Shown: positions 16,922 to 27,205 of the stretch, piece by piece
Layout of the letters: each line of letters begins with the position of its first letter
Numbering within the stretch: position 1 is the first letter of the stretch
Assembly (NCBI GenBank): GCA_009782555.1
Contig: WRIV01000010.1
Location: 1-64,000 of the forward strand
Source of the DNA: Treponema sp.
Lineage (GTDB): Bacteria; Spirochaetota; Spirochaetia; Treponematales; Breznakiellaceae
Reading direction: 5' to 3'
Length of the DNA stretch: 64,000 nucleotides
The notes under the pieces: generated by a model
What the model was told of the DNA's origin: nothing
Seen by the model: the letters and a program-made list of their open reading frames with translations, nothing else
Databases searched by the model: none
Translations under genes and position numbers: made by a program

Positions 16922-18936
16922 TGCGTCCCCGGAAGATGAAGCAAATTGAAATTACTGTCCTATCCAGGGATGTAGATTCAGTGATCGAATATCTGGGCCG
17001 AAAGGAATTGATGCATTTTTCCAGTGACAACAATGATGCTGGTGCCGGCAGTTCCAATAAGACGCCGCATATTCGGGAAAACCTGAACCGCCTCCAATCT
17101 GCGGCTGTGTATTTAGGCATTGAACTTCCCAAGGAGCCGGAGGAGGATACCGTTCTTCTTCAGGAAGAAGAAGAGAGCATGGCGGTTACCCTGACAGAAA
17201 CGATCTTCGAACTAAGCGCAAAAGAAAATGAGCAGCATGGGGAAAGGAAAAAACTGGAAGAAACTATTAATGAAGCGCTGGCTTTTTCCAAACTGAACGC
17301 TCCTTTTTCTGACTTGGAACATCTTTCTTACATGACCCTGAGGATAGGCCATCTTGATCCCCGCCGTCATGAAGAACTTCGGGAAAATCTTGCTGACCGG
17401 GCGGTGATTATCCCCCTGGATGATAAGGGCCGGGTTTTGGCCGCCGCCTCTCGAAAGGGCCGCTTTGCCCTGGATTCGGCCTTGAAAAATACGGCCTTTA
17501 CTCCCATTGCTATTCCAGAAGGCTATAAGGGAGTTCCTTCAGAGCTGCTGGAAAGCCTTAATGGCAGGCTCGCAGCGATAGATATCGAACTGGAAAATAT
17601 TAACGCAAAAAAACAGGAAATAAAAAAAGAACAGGACACTATTTTAAAAAAACTTGCTGCTTCCTTTCTAATGGCAGAAACGGTGGAGGAAATTAAACGA
17701 AGGCTCCGGGGAACGCAGAATGCGTTTGTTATCAGCGGATGGGTTCCAGCGGATGATGTAAAAGAACTTGTGGCAGAACTCAACCGGCGTACCAATGGCC
17801 GGACGGCAATTCGTTCCTACAATCCGGAAGAAGTGGAGAATGTGACGGAGGGCCGGGAAAAGGTACCAGTCTCTCTAAGTCATGGGGCCTTTGTCCGCGG
17901 TTTTGAACCGGTGGTGCTTTCCTATGGCTCTCCCCTTTACGGTACCCTGGATCCTACACCCTTTGTGGCGTTTTTCTTTTCGATTCTCTTCGGGATCATG
18001 TTCGGTGATGTCGGCCAGGGAATGATTCTCCTCCTTTTTGGATTTCTTTTTGGTTCAAAAAATAGTAAAAAATCCCTTGCATCTTTTAGGGGTTATTCCG
18101 TTCCCCTCAAAGCGGTGGGAATTTCTTCCATGATCATGGGTTTTTTAAACGGCAGTTTTTTTACCAATGAACATATTCTTGTAAAACCAACCCAGACGGT
18201 ATTGGGATTTTTTATGAGGATCCTGAATATAGCCGGAGAACCTCCGGAAAGGATACTCAATTTGGTACCCGAAAAAGGGAATATCGGCAAAGTGTTATAC
18301 TTTTTTGGTTTTACCATTGCCGTGGGGGTGATCCTGAATTCAATTGGACTTGTGGTAAACATCGCCAACCAATTTTCCCTAAAAAGATATGAAAAGGCCA
18401 TTTTTTCCAAATCAGGACTCGCAGGGATACTCTTTTTTTGGTATGCTATATTTATGGTGGTGCGGATAATTCAGGGCGGGAGTTTTGAGAGGTATGATTA
18501 TGCGGGACTTGCCATCCCGATATTTTTTATTATCAGCGGCCCCGCAATTTGGCGTCTTCTTGCCGGTGAACGACCCGTTTTGGAACATGGGCTAGGGGTC
18601 TTTATTGTGGAAGGATTTGTGGAACTCCTTGAGGTGGGTTCTTCCTACATCGCCAATACCGTAAGCTTCCTAAGGGTTGGCGCCTTTGCCCTTTCCCATG
18701 CGATGCTTTCGTTTATCGTCTTTACTCTGTCGGATATGGTCCATAAGCTTACCGCAGGTCCTTTCTTTTCTATTCTTATTCTTTTTATTGGCAACGCCAT
18801 AATCATAATCCTGGAAGGGATGATCGTTGCCATTCAGGCTGTTCGGCTTCAATATTATGAATTTTTCGGCAAGTTCTTTTCCGATATGGGAGTGGCCTAT
18901 GCCCCTTTCCATTTTAGAAATAAGACAAAACCATAA
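16918..18936 (+). CDS. ntpI: V-type ATP synthase subunit I
   Basis: 672 aa; soluble coiled-coil N-terminus and multi-TM C-terminus (FFFSILFGIMFGDVGQGMILLLFG; SYIANTVSFLRVGAFALSHAML). Confidence 0.93.
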   Translation: MMRPRKMKQIEITVLSRDVDSVIEYLGRKELMHFSSDNNDAGAGSSNKTPHIRENLNRLQSAAVYLGIELPKEPEEDTVLLQEEEESMAVTLTETIFELSAKENEQHGERKKLEETINEALAFSKLNAPFSDLEHLSYMTLRIGHLDPRRHEELRENLADRAVIIPLDDKGRVLAAASRKGRFALDSALKNTAFTPIAIPEGYKGVPSELLESLNGRLAAIDIELENINAKKQEIKKEQDTILKKLAASFLMAETVEEIKRRLRGTQNAFVISGWVPADDVKELVAELNRRTNGRTAIRSYNPEEVENVTEGREKVPVSLSHGAFVRGFEPVVLSYGSPLYGTLDPTPFVAFFFSILFGIMFGDVGQGMILLLFGFLFGSKNSKKSLASFRGYSVPLKAVGISSMIMGFLNGSFFTNEHILVKPTQTVLGFFMRILNIAGEPPERILNLVPEKGNIGKVLYFFGFTIAVGVILNSIGLVVNIANQFSLKRYEKAIFSKSGLAGILFFWYAIFMVVRIIQGGSFERYDYAGLAIPIFFIISGPAIWRLLAGERPVLEHGLGVFIVEGFVELLEVGSSYIANTVSFLRVGAFALSHAMLSFIVFTLSDMVHKLTAGPFFSILILFIGNAIIIILEGMIVAIQAVRLQYYEFFGKFFSDMGVAYAPFHFRNKTKP

Positions 18937-18962
18937 TGTTAGGTTGCAAGGAGTTTGCTTTA

Positions 18963-19286
18963 ATGAAGAAAAAGCTGTTTTTTTTAGCCATGTTGCTGGC
19001 GTTGGGATTTGTGGTATTTGGCCAGGAAGCTGCAGCCCATGCGGCAGAGGCAGAGGCCCAAGCCCAAGCCCAAGCTACGCCGGTATGGAAGTATTTTGCC
19101 GCCGCCCTGGCGGTAGGAATTTCCTGCATCGCCGGAGGCATTGCCGTAGGCCAGATAGGATCCGCCGCCATGGGAGCCATGAGCGAAAACCCTGAACTTT
19201 CAGGAAAGGCGCTGCCTTATGCTGGTCTGGCAGAAGGAATATGCCTATGGGGTTTTATAGTGGCACTCATAATCCTTTTGGTTTAG
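18963..19286 (+). CDS. ntpK: V-type ATP synthase subunit K (c-ring proteolipid) with N-terminal signal-like segment
   Basis: WKYFAAALAVGISCIAGGIAVGQIGSAAMGAMSENPEL...AGLAEGICLWGFIVALIILLV hairpin; AAGGAG RBS before ATG 18963. Confidence 0.88.
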   Translation: MKKKLFFLAMLLALGFVVFGQEAAAHAAEAEAQAQAQATPVWKYFAAALAVGISCIAGGIAVGQIGSAAMGAMSENPELSGKALPYAGLAEGICLWGFIVALIILLV

Positions 19287-19287
19287 C

Positions 19288-19629
19288 GTGGATTTTTTTT
19301 TTATTGGGGATCCGGAACTTGCCATTGCTTTTCGTTTTATGGGGATCCAGGGGAAAGTCGTTTCCGGAGCAGAAGAAGCTTTGGCAGCATTCAAAAAGTG
19401 CACCTATAGCTGGAATGAAACCGCCGGAGTCTTCCTCCCTGGGAAAGAAGGCTGCCGGGTTCTTATCGTAACGGAGGAAACCGCTGATTGGCTTGGAGAA
19501 ACTCTGACAAACTGGCAGCTCAGCGGTTCCTATCCTCTGGTGGTTGAGATTCCCGGAATCATGGGGCATATTGAGGGCCGAAAAACCCTGGTCGATTTAA
19601 TTCGGGAAGCAATAGGGGTTCATGTGTAA
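19288..19629 (+). CDS. ntpF: V-type ATP synthase subunit F
   Basis: FFIGDPELAIAFRFMGIQGKVVSGAEEALAAF...VLIVTEETADWL. Confidence 0.85.
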   Translation: MDFFFIGDPELAIAFRFMGIQGKVVSGAEEALAAFKKCTYSWNETAGVFLPGKEGCRVLIVTEETADWLGETLTNWQLSGSYPLVVEIPGIMGHIEGRKTLVDLIREAIGVHV

Positions 19630-19632
19630 GAT

Positions 19633-20274
19633 ATGGAAGAATTACTGTCAATTGAATCGCTGGACAGGGAAATCCTAGAGGATGCCCAAAAAAAAGCGGC
19701 TAGGATCCTCAAAAATACTGATGACTCAATTAGCGTGTCAAAAGCGGAATGGGAAAATAAACTAAAACAAAATCTGGATACGGCCCGGGAACACTTTGAT
19801 GAAAAAATTAAGGAGGGACGCAGGGAAATCCTTGCCCGGTTTCCCATGGACAAGCGGAAGATCCGGTCGGAAACCATAGAACGATTTCTTAACCAAGCCA
19901 TGGAAAATTTTCTTCAATCCCTGGATCGTTCGTCCCTGCTTTCAATTTTGAAAAGAGAACTGGCACTCCGGGCAGTAGAAATTTCCTCAAGCCATTCTGA
20001 GGGGGAAATCCGTTACCGGCTGCTTTCCAAAGATGAATGTTCCGCCCTAGTCTCCGATTCTTTTCCGGGCCTGTCTTTCCGTTTTTCTGAGGATCCTCTT
20101 TACGCGATAAGGGGCTCCTTTCCGGCCCTGGTAATCGAATTTCCGGATCTCAGGCTCATTGCATCGGTGGACAGGGCGGCGAATGAACTGCTGCTGGATA
20201 AGCGGGCGGAACTGACCTCTGCTTTGCTGGGAACTCTGGAGGATTTGATCTGCACGGGAGGCGATCGTGACTGA
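19633..20274 (+). CDS. ntpE: V-type ATP synthase subunit E
   Basis: Stalk-type charged coiled-coil N-terminus; position between F and A; overlaps the A start. Confidence 0.75.
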   Translation: MEELLSIESLDREILEDAQKKAARILKNTDDSISVSKAEWENKLKQNLDTAREHFDEKIKEGRREILARFPMDKRKIRSETIERFLNQAMENFLQSLDRSSLLSILKRELALRAVEISSSHSEGEIRYRLLSKDECSALVSDSFPGLSFRFSEDPLYAIRGSFPALVIEFPDLRLIASVDRAANELLLDKRAELTSALLGTLEDLICTGGDRD

Positions 20275-22120
20275 GATGACGGGAAAAGTCAAACGCATTA
20301 CCGGACCGATCATCAAAGCGGATGGGTTGGACAAGGCAGGGCTCTTTGATGTGGTAGAAGTGGGAGAACAGCGGCTGTTGGGGGAGATCGTTCGTTTGGA
20401 AAAAAGCGAAGCCCTTATCCAAATTTACGAAGATGATACGGGGCTTGAAATTGGAGCTCCCGCTGTATCCACCGCCCGGCCCTTATCGGTATTCCTTGGT
20501 CCCGGCCTTATCGGAACAATTTACGACGGTATTCAGCGGCCATTAAAGGTGCTGTACAAAAAGGGAGGCCCCTTTATGAGTCCCGGCGTGCGGGCCGAAG
20601 CGCTGGATATGGAAAAGCGCTGGCCCTTTGTGCCGGATGCGGAATTGACCGCCCGGATTATCGGCGGAAATGTGACGGCAGTACCGGGGATGAAACTGGG
20701 GACGGTTAAGGAAACAGAAAGTATTACCTGTACGATTATGGCACCGCCGGACACCAAGGGCCGGATTGTTTGGCTTGCCCCGGCGGGGGATTATACCTGT
20801 ATCGATGTGGTTGCCCGGACCGATGAGGGAAAGGAAATTAACCTGGCCCAATGGTGGCCGGTACGAATTCCCCGGCCCTGTGCCCAGAGACTTTCGCCGG
20901 ATCAGCCCCTGATTACAGGATCACGGGTAATTGACCTTTTTTTTCCCCTTCCCAAGGGCGGGACCGCGGCCATCCCCGGCGGTTTTGGAACGGGAAAGAC
21001 CATGACACAGCATACCATTGCCAAATGGTGCGATGCCGATGTTATCGTTTATATTGGCTGTGGCGAACGGGGAAACGAAATGACCGATGTCCTTTCCGAG
21101 TTTCCCCGCCTGGAAGACCCCCGGACTGGACGGACCCTTATGGAACGGACGATCCTTATTGCAAATACCTCCAATATGCCCGTTTCAGCCAGGGAAGTTT
21201 CGATTTATACCGGAGTAACCCTGGCGGAATTTTACCGGGACATGGGGTACCATGTGGCGATTATGGCGGATTCTACCAGCCGCTGGGCGGAAGCGCTGCG
21301 GGAGCTTTCGGGCCGTATGGAAGAAATGCCCGCTGAAGAAGGTTTTCCCGCCTATCTTCCTACAAGACTTGCTGAATTTTATGAACGGGCCGGCATGGTT
21401 CGCACCCTGGGAGGAAAGAAAGGATCAGTAACGATCATCGGTGCTGTATCCCCTCCCGGCGGCGATTTTTCCGAGCCCGTAACCCAGCATACTAAGCGTT
21501 TTATCCGTTGTTTTTGGGCCCTGGACCGGGAACTGGCTAATGCCCGGCACTATCCGGCGATCGGCTGGATTGACAGTTATTCCGAGTATGCCGAGGAAGT
21601 AAAACCCTGGTGGGAAAAAATCAGTCCCTCCTGGACCCGGATCCGGCAGGAAGCAATGGAACTCTTAAAAAAAGAACAACGGCTGCAGGAAATTGTCCGG
21701 CTAATCGGCCCCGATGCCCTCCCCGACGGGGAGCGGCTGATCCTTATTGCGGCGGAACTTATCAAAGATGGCTTTCTCCAGCAAGACTGCTTTGACCCGA
21801 TGGACAAATTCTGTGCTCCCCTCAAACAAATCCGGCTTTTGGAACTCATTATGGAATTTTACCGCCGCTGTGATTCCTGCATCCGCTTAGGGGCCCCCAT
21901 TTACAGGCTCAATGTCATTAGAAGATCGGACAGTCCCGAGATAGATTCCGTTGATTCATACAAAGGAGAGGAAAGACGAAAGCCTATTCGTGAACGCCTG
22001 GTTCGGCTTAAAAACGAAATACCCAACGGTGATGAACAGGGTTTTTCTTATTTTGAGCAGGACATGATTAAAACGCTGGAAACGCTGGAACGGAGCTACC
22101 GTAACAAGGAATTGCTTTAA
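20267..22120 (+). CDS. ntpA: V-type ATP synthase catalytic subunit A
   Basis: 617 aa; P-loop [73 protein letters not shown]. No intein. Start could be 20276. Confidence 0.96.
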   Translation: MTEMTGKVKRITGPIIKADGLDKAGLFDVVEVGEQRLLGEIVRLEKSEALIQIYEDDTGLEIGAPAVSTARPLSVFLGPGLIGTIYDGIQRPLKVLYKKGGPFMSPGVRAEALDMEKRWPFVPDAELTARIIGGNVTAVPGMKLGTVKETESITCTIMAPPDTKGRIVWLAPAGDYTCIDVVARTDEGKEINLAQWWPVRIPRPCAQRLSPDQPLITGSRVIDLFFPLPKGGTAAIPGGFGTGKTMTQHTIAKWCDADVIVYIGCGERGNEMTDVLSEFPRLEDPRTGRTLMERTILIANTSNMPVSAREVSIYTGVTLAEFYRDMGYHVAIMADSTSRWAEALRELSGRMEEMPAEEGFPAYLPTRLAEFYERAGMVRTLGGKKGSVTIIGAVSPPGGDFSEPVTQHTKRFIRCFWALDRELANARHYPAIGWIDSYSEYAEEVKPWWEKISPSWTRIRQEAMELLKKEQRLQEIVRLIGPDALPDGERLILIAAELIKDGFLQQDCFDPMDKFCAPLKQIRLLELIMEFYRRCDSCIRLGAPIYRLNVIRRSDSPEIDSVDSYKGEERRKPIRERLVRLKNEIPNGDEQGFSYFEQDMIKTLETLERSYRNKELL

Positions 22121-22137
22121 AATCCCCTTCCAATACC

Positions 22138-22779
22138 CTACACAGCGGAGGTTTCGGCGGAAGGTCCGGCAGGAACCGGTCCTTCGGAGCTGTTGTCTGG
22201 TTTATTTGCAGTAATTGTGCGGGTTACGCCGCCTGATACATATACCCGCCCGCATTCAGGGCAGATTGCCGTGTGAATCGCAACGGTTTGGCTGACGATT
22301 TTTCTGCCTTCCCGTTCTGCTTTAGCCTGTTCATGGGCCACATGTTCGCCCTCGTGGGCGGCTACACTGCCCGCAGCCTGGCCGGGACTTAGGTGGGTCG
22401 GCGCCTGGAAACTGACGGAAGGATCGCTGGATCCATCTTGATATTTGCGGCTCTTGCAAGTTTGGCATTCATGGGCTTCGAAGGCTTCGGCAACTCCCCT
22501 GGGACCGCCTCCGTTTGGCATTAGGACCGGAACGGTTTTTGGTTTTTCCTGGGGACCCGCTTCGCCAGGGATATACCGGTTATAGGCATTCCAGGCTTCC
22601 GGAGAAATATCCACAATTACCCCTGTTCCAGGACGGCTGATCTGCGGGGGGACGCGTTCCGTTTCAAAACCGGTTCCGGAAATGCCGGGATCCATGGCAA
22701 TAGTCTGCCCGGCCGCTAGTTGTCCAGCAGTCTGCGGTGTTTGAAAATAATAAGATGGATACGCAGTATCAATATACAC
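22138..22779 (-). CDS. Putative HExxH-motif protein (SprA-related metalloprotease-like)
   Basis: SVAAHEGEHVAHEQAKAE contains HEGEH (HExxH); two CxxC pairs (ECQTCK, ICPECG). Confidence 0.6.
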   Translation of the reverse strand: MYIDTAYPSYYFQTPQTAGQLAAGQTIAMDPGISGTGFETERVPPQISRPGTGVIVDISPEAWNAYNRYIPGEAGPQEKPKTVPVLMPNGGGPRGVAEAFEAHECQTCKSRKYQDGSSDPSVSFQAPTHLSPGQAAGSVAAHEGEHVAHEQAKAEREGRKIVSQTVAIHTAICPECGRVYVSGGVTRTITANKPDNSSEGPVPAGPSAETSAV

Positions 22780-22824
22780 AAGGTAAGTATACGCTATTTT
22801 GAATCAAAGTCAAGGAAAAACCGG

Positions 22825-24078
22825 CTATGCCGTTTTCTGGAAACTTTGGATCTCCGGCGGTATGGATTTTTCTACCGTTTCCTGGGTAATCACTACCCGT
22901 TTGCTTCCTTCCATGGAGGGGATTTCGAACATGATGTCCGTCATAAGCCGTTCCACAATGGCCCGCAGTCCCCTGGCGCCGGTTTTTTGCTTTATTGCCG
23001 TATCGGCAATGGCGTTGATTGCTCCGTCGGTAAATTCCAGAGCCACATCGTCATAGGACAGGGAAGCCTGGTACTGTTTGACAATGGCGTTTTTCGGCTC
23101 CGTGATGATCCTCATTAGGTCTTCCTTCCGCAGTTCTTCCAAACTGACCACGATGGGAAGCCGCCCGATAAATTCGGGGATCATCCCAAAATGGATAAGA
23201 TCATCCGGGTGGAGGTTGGAATACAATTCCCTCAGACTTTTTTCCCGGTTGTCCTTGATTTCTGCACCGAATCCCATGGGATGCTGAACTACCCGGCGTT
23301 CAATATATTTGTCCAGCCCCACAAAGGCGCCGCCGCAGATAAAGAGGATGTTGGTAGTGTCGATACGGATCATTTCCTGATTGGGGTGTTTCCGTCCCCC
23401 CTGGGGGGGCACCGAAGCGATGGTGCCTTCGATAATTTTAAGCAGGGCCTGTTGAACTCCTTCGCCGGATACATCCCGGGTAATGGAAATGTTTTCTCCC
23501 TTCCTGGCTATTTTGTCAATTTCGTCGATGTAGACGATGCCCCGTTCGGCGGAAGCGATATTCCCCCCGGCGGCTTGGATTAGCTTGAGGAGAATGTTTT
23601 CCACATCTTCTCCTACATAGCCCGCCTCGGTCAGGGTGGTAGCGTCCACCAGGGCAAAGGGTACTTTCAGTTTCCGGGCCAGGGTTTTGGCCAGGAGCGT
23701 TTTCCCCGTTCCGGTGGGACCGATCAAAAGGACGTTGGATTTTTCGATTTCCACATCGTCGGGAGTTTTTACCGGGTTAGCGATCCGCTTGTAGTGGTTG
23801 TAGACCGCCACGGATAGGGCCTTTTTTGCCTCATCCTGGCCTATAATAAACATATCCAGGTATTTTTTGATTTCCCTGGGGGTAGGGATGTCACCGGTGA
23901 ATTGGGCGGTAAGGTCTTGTTCTTCGTCGGAAAGGATCTTCCGGCAGACTTCCACGCATTCATCGCAGATAAATACTTCGTTGGGGCCGGCAATGATCCG
24001 CCGGGCCATATCGGCACTTTTTCCGCAGAAGGAACAGGATCGTTCCCCCCCTCCGAAACCGTTACGCAGCCGCGCCAT
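22825..24078 (-). CDS. clpX: ATP-dependent Clp protease ATP-binding subunit ClpX
   Basis: [31 protein letters not shown] zinc finger; [31 protein letters not shown]. Confidence 0.97.
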   Translation of the reverse strand: MARLRNGFGGGERSCSFCGKSADMARRIIAGPNEVFICDECVEVCRKILSDEEQDLTAQFTGDIPTPREIKKYLDMFIIGQDEAKKALSVAVYNHYKRIANPVKTPDDVEIEKSNVLLIGPTGTGKTLLAKTLARKLKVPFALVDATTLTEAGYVGEDVENILLKLIQAAGGNIASAERGIVYIDEIDKIARKGENISITRDVSGEGVQQALLKIIEGTIASVPPQGGRKHPNQEMIRIDTTNILFICGGAFVGLDKYIERRVVQHPMGFGAEIKDNREKSLRELYSNLHPDDLIHFGMIPEFIGRLPIVVSLEELRKEDLMRIITEPKNAIVKQYQASLSYDDVALEFTDGAINAIADTAIKQKTGARGLRAIVERLMTDIMFEIPSMEGSKRVVITQETVEKSIPPEIQSFQKTA

Positions 24079-24664
24079 TTTTTTCCTTTGTTAAGACCCG
24101 GTCGGCTATGCCGTAGGTCACCGCTTCTTCGGCGGACATAAAGAAGTCCCTTTCCAAATCAACGGCGATCTGGGCAGGATCCTTTCCCGTATGGAAGGCA
24201 AAGTAATCGATGGTGATTTTTTTGAGCCGCAGTATTTCCTTGGCGTGTATCCCAATATCCCGGGCCTGACCTTGGGCACCCCCCCAGGGCTGGTGGATTA
24301 CTACCCGGGAAGAGGGCAGTACCAGCCGCTTTCCCGGCGCTCCGGCGGCAAGGATCAACGCCGCTATGCTGGCCGCCTGACCCAGACAGATTGTCTGTAC
24401 ATTGGATTTTACATGCTGGATGGTATCGTAGATCGCCAGCCCCGCGGTAACCGAACCGCCGGGGGAATTGATGTAGAGGTTGATGTCTTTTTCCGTATTC
24501 TGGCCGTCCAGAAAGAGAATCTGGGCCACCGCCAAATCGGCGTTCAGGTCCATAATGTCCCCGTCCAGAAAGATGATCCGGTCCGAAAGAAGCCGGGAAT
24601 AGATATCGTAGTACCGTTCTCCCATGCCGGTTTGTTCCACCACATGGGGAAGGATGTTGCTCAT
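24062..24664 (-). CDS. clpP: ATP-dependent Clp protease proteolytic subunit ClpP
   Basis: [52 protein letters not shown]. Overlaps clpX by 17 nt. Confidence 0.97.
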   Translation of the reverse strand: MSNILPHVVEQTGMGERYYDIYSRLLSDRIIFLDGDIMDLNADLAVAQILFLDGQNTEKDINLYINSPGGSVTAGLAIYDTIQHVKSNVQTICLGQAASIAALILAAGAPGKRLVLPSSRVVIHQPWGGAQGQARDIGIHAKEILRLKKITIDYFAFHTGKDPAQIAVDLERDFFMSAEEAVTYGIADRVLTKEKNGAAA

Positions 24665-24706
24665 GACCTCTCCTGGGTCCGGAATTCTTCCGGACTTATT
24701 ATTAGT

Positions 24707-26080
24707 TTATCGGTTACCGGGTATAATATCCAGGTAGCCTTCTTTTTTTCCTTTTTTAACCTTGTTTTCCGCCGTAAGCATATCAAATAACTTCCGCTCC
24801 TTGATATCTTCCTTTAGGTATTCTAGAACATTTTCCTGTTCATAGTACTTTTTTACCGCCTCTGCATCTTCGGAACCTTTCATCCCGGCGGTAATTTGCT
24901 CGATTTCCTGGGCTGTCTCTTCTCCGGATACGTCCAAATGCAGGTCTTTCATCAGGGTTTCTACTATCATGCGGCTTTTTAGAGCTTTTTCCGCATCGGG
25001 CCGCCATTCGGATCGAAGCTGTTCCAAATCCCGGCCCGTTTCCCCCAGGTTTTTGACCAGTTCCTCGGCGGTGGTATTAAAACGCTGGGCCAAATTCCTG
25101 AACCGGGCATCCAGTTCCAGGGTTACCATGGATTCGGGAAGGTCAATGGGGGTGGTTTCCAGCACTTTTTCCAGAATTTTGGAAATCGTCAGGTCCCGGA
25201 GATGCTTTTCCAGGTTTTTGCTGAGCCGATCCCGAATGCTGCCCTTTAAATCGTCCAGGGTGTGGTATTTTTCATCAACGTCCTGGGCCAAGTCGTCGTC
25301 CAGGTCGGGAAGCTTTTTTTCCTTGAGAGCGCTAATCGTAACCCGGATAGTTACGGTTTTATCCGCCATATCTTTGTGGGCAAAATCGGCGGGGAAGGTC
25401 TTGGTAATATCCTTGGTTTCTCCCTTTTTCATCCCCGCAAGATCCTCGTCAAACTGGTAGAGATTGTATCCGGAACCAAGGGTAAAAACAAAATCCTGCC
25501 GTTCACTTCCCGGTACGGGGTTTCCCTCCTGATCCAACTCGCAGTAGTTTACCGTTACCACATCGTCTTTGATCGCCGCTGCACCGTCGTTCCGGTCTAG
25601 AACAATGGCGTTCCGTTCCCGAATTTCGTTCAATTCCCGGGTTATGTCCTCTTCTCCGACAGACACATCAGGAACTTCAACCTCCAGGCCCTTCCATGGG
25701 CCCACGGTAATCTTAGGGAGCACGTCGTAAATCACGGAAAAGACCAGATCCTGGTCAAAAACCAGATCCGGTTCGTCATCCAGTCTGGGGGTGGAATAGG
25801 GGAGGGGTTTGTTTTCCCTGGGGAAGTCTTCGTCTTCAAAAATTTCGGTAATAACCTTGCCGAAGATCTTGTTAAGCGCTTCATCCTTAAGGGCGGGGCC
25901 GAATTTTCGTTCCAGTACTTCCCGGGGGACTTTTCCCTTGCGAAAACCGGGGATGATGACGGATTTGACATAATCCTCAATCAGCTGGTCGTACTGGGAA
26001 TGGACATCTTCTTTACTCACCGTAACAGTCAGTTTGACTGCTGAATGCTCCATAGGGGTTATTTCTTTTGATACGGGCAC
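24707..26080 (-). CDS. tig: Trigger factor
   Basis: VSKEITPMEHSAVKLTVTVSKEDV...IPGFRKGKVPREVLERKFG ribosome-binding motif; FKBP-like middle domain. Confidence 0.95.
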   Translation of the reverse strand: MPVSKEITPMEHSAVKLTVTVSKEDVHSQYDQLIEDYVKSVIIPGFRKGKVPREVLERKFGPALKDEALNKIFGKVITEIFEDEDFPRENKPLPYSTPRLDDEPDLVFDQDLVFSVIYDVLPKITVGPWKGLEVEVPDVSVGEEDITRELNEIRERNAIVLDRNDGAAAIKDDVVTVNYCELDQEGNPVPGSERQDFVFTLGSGYNLYQFDEDLAGMKKGETKDITKTFPADFAHKDMADKTVTIRVTISALKEKKLPDLDDDLAQDVDEKYHTLDDLKGSIRDRLSKNLEKHLRDLTISKILEKVLETTPIDLPESMVTLELDARFRNLAQRFNTTAEELVKNLGETGRDLEQLRSEWRPDAEKALKSRMIVETLMKDLHLDVSGEETAQEIEQITAGMKGSEDAEAVKKYYEQENVLEYLKEDIKERKLFDMLTAENKVKKGKKEGYLDIIPGNR

Positions 26081-26110
26081 AGTTTTCCTCGCATTATCTC
26101 TCGAATTTGT

Positions 26111-26190
26111 GCGAGAGAAGGGACTCGAACCCTTAAGCCAAAGGCACTAGATCCTAAGTCTAGCGTGTCTACCAGTTTCACCACTCTCGC
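26111..26190 (-). tRNA. tRNA-Leu (UAG anticodon)
   Basis: GCGAGAGTGGTGAAACTGGTAGACACGCTAGACTTAGGATCTAGTGCCTTTGGCTTAAGGGTTCGAGTCCCTTCTCTCGC; loop CTTAGGA; GGTTCGAGTCC T-arm; CCA not encoded. Confidence 0.95.
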
Positions 26191-26225
26191 TCTGTTAACG
26201 GCCCAGGTTCAAGCCTTGATTCAGG

Positions 26226-26254
26226 AGTTTACCGGAGTACGCCGCCGGTGTCAA
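26226..26254 (-). promoter_or_regulatory. Predicted sigma70-type promoter for tRNA-Leu/tig/clpP/clpX
   Basis: Minus strand TTGACA (26254-26249), 17-nt spacer, TAAACT (26231-26226). Confidence 0.55.
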
Positions 26255-26289
26255 TCGGGCAGGATAGACGATTTCTTGTGTGTATACCG

Positions 26290-26317
26290 TAAATTCCCTT
26301 CCCCGGAAAACCGATAT
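26290..26317 (+). promoter_or_regulatory. Candidate sigma28 (FliA)-type promoter upstream of flgF
   Basis: TAAATTCC, 12-nt spacer, ACCGATAT, compared with TAAAGTTT-N11-GCCGATAA. Confidence 0.35.
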
Positions 26318-26335
26318 TAAAAATAGGAGTGTGAA

Positions 26336-27190
26336 GTGGTCAAAGGGATCTATACTGCGGCCAGCGGTATGCGGGCCCAGCAGTGGCGGCTCGATTCGGT
26401 GGCAAACAACCTTTCTAATGTAAATACCGATTCTTACAAACGGGAACAGGCGGTTTTTAAGAATAATCCGGAAATGCTTATCCGGCGGAGAGCCGACGAT
26501 GGTGTTTATCGCCATCCCTTTGGTTCTGCCGATAATGCCCCATATATTGGCAGACTTGGTACGGGGGTGGAAGTTAATGAACTGTACGTTGATTTTTCCC
26601 AGGGGCCCTTTAAGGAAACGGAAAACGATTACGACCTGGCGCTGGAGGGAAAAGGTTTCCTGGTGGTTACCACCCCCTATGGGGAGCGCTATACCCGGAA
26701 CGGCAGTTTTATGCGGGGTAAGGAGGGCTTCCTGGAAACTAAGGAAGGCTACCCCGTGCTGGGCCTAAACGGCCCCATCCGGGTACAGGAGAACAATTTT
26801 AAGGTTGATAAAGAAGGGAATGTCTGGATTAATGCCGAATACGCCGACGATCCCGATACCATGATTAGTATGGTGCATAATGAATGGGGCGAGGTGGTCC
26901 TTCTGGATACCCTGCGCATTGTAGATTTTGAATTTGAACGGTATCTGAAAAAACAGGGATCAAGCCTGTATAAGGACAATGAATTTTCCGGCCCTCCCAT
27001 AGAAATGGAAGGAGAAGGCCGCCCTAAGGTACACCAGGGTTTTAACGAGGCAGCCAATGTAGATCCGGTGGTGGAGATGGTTCAGATGATCGAAGTAAAC
27101 CGGTCCTACGAAGCAAACCAAAAGGTGATCCAAACTCACGACGCTATGCTGGGGACACTGATCAATCAATATGCAAAGTATAACGGCTAA
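26336..27190 (+). CDS. flgF: Flagellar basal-body rod protein FlgF (GTG start)
   Basis: GIYTAASGMRAQQWRLDSVANNLSNVNTDSYKRE; C-terminal VNRSYEANQKVIQTHDAMLGTLINQ. Confidence 0.93.
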   Translation: MVKGIYTAASGMRAQQWRLDSVANNLSNVNTDSYKREQAVFKNNPEMLIRRRADDGVYRHPFGSADNAPYIGRLGTGVEVNELYVDFSQGPFKETENDYDLALEGKGFLVVTTPYGERYTRNGSFMRGKEGFLETKEGYPVLGLNGPIRVQENNFKVDKEGNVWINAEYADDPDTMISMVHNEWGEVVLLDTLRIVDFEFERYLKKQGSSLYKDNEFSGPPIEMEGEGRPKVHQGFNEAANVDPVVEMVQMIEVNRSYEANQKVIQTHDAMLGTLINQYAKYNG

Positions 27191-27205
27191 TAAAGAGGTG
27201 AAGAA

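Noticed and set aside
20267-22120. Possible intein in V-ATPase subunit A
   Set aside because: The P-loop region is contiguous ([12 protein letters not shown]) and the length is normal for subunit A.
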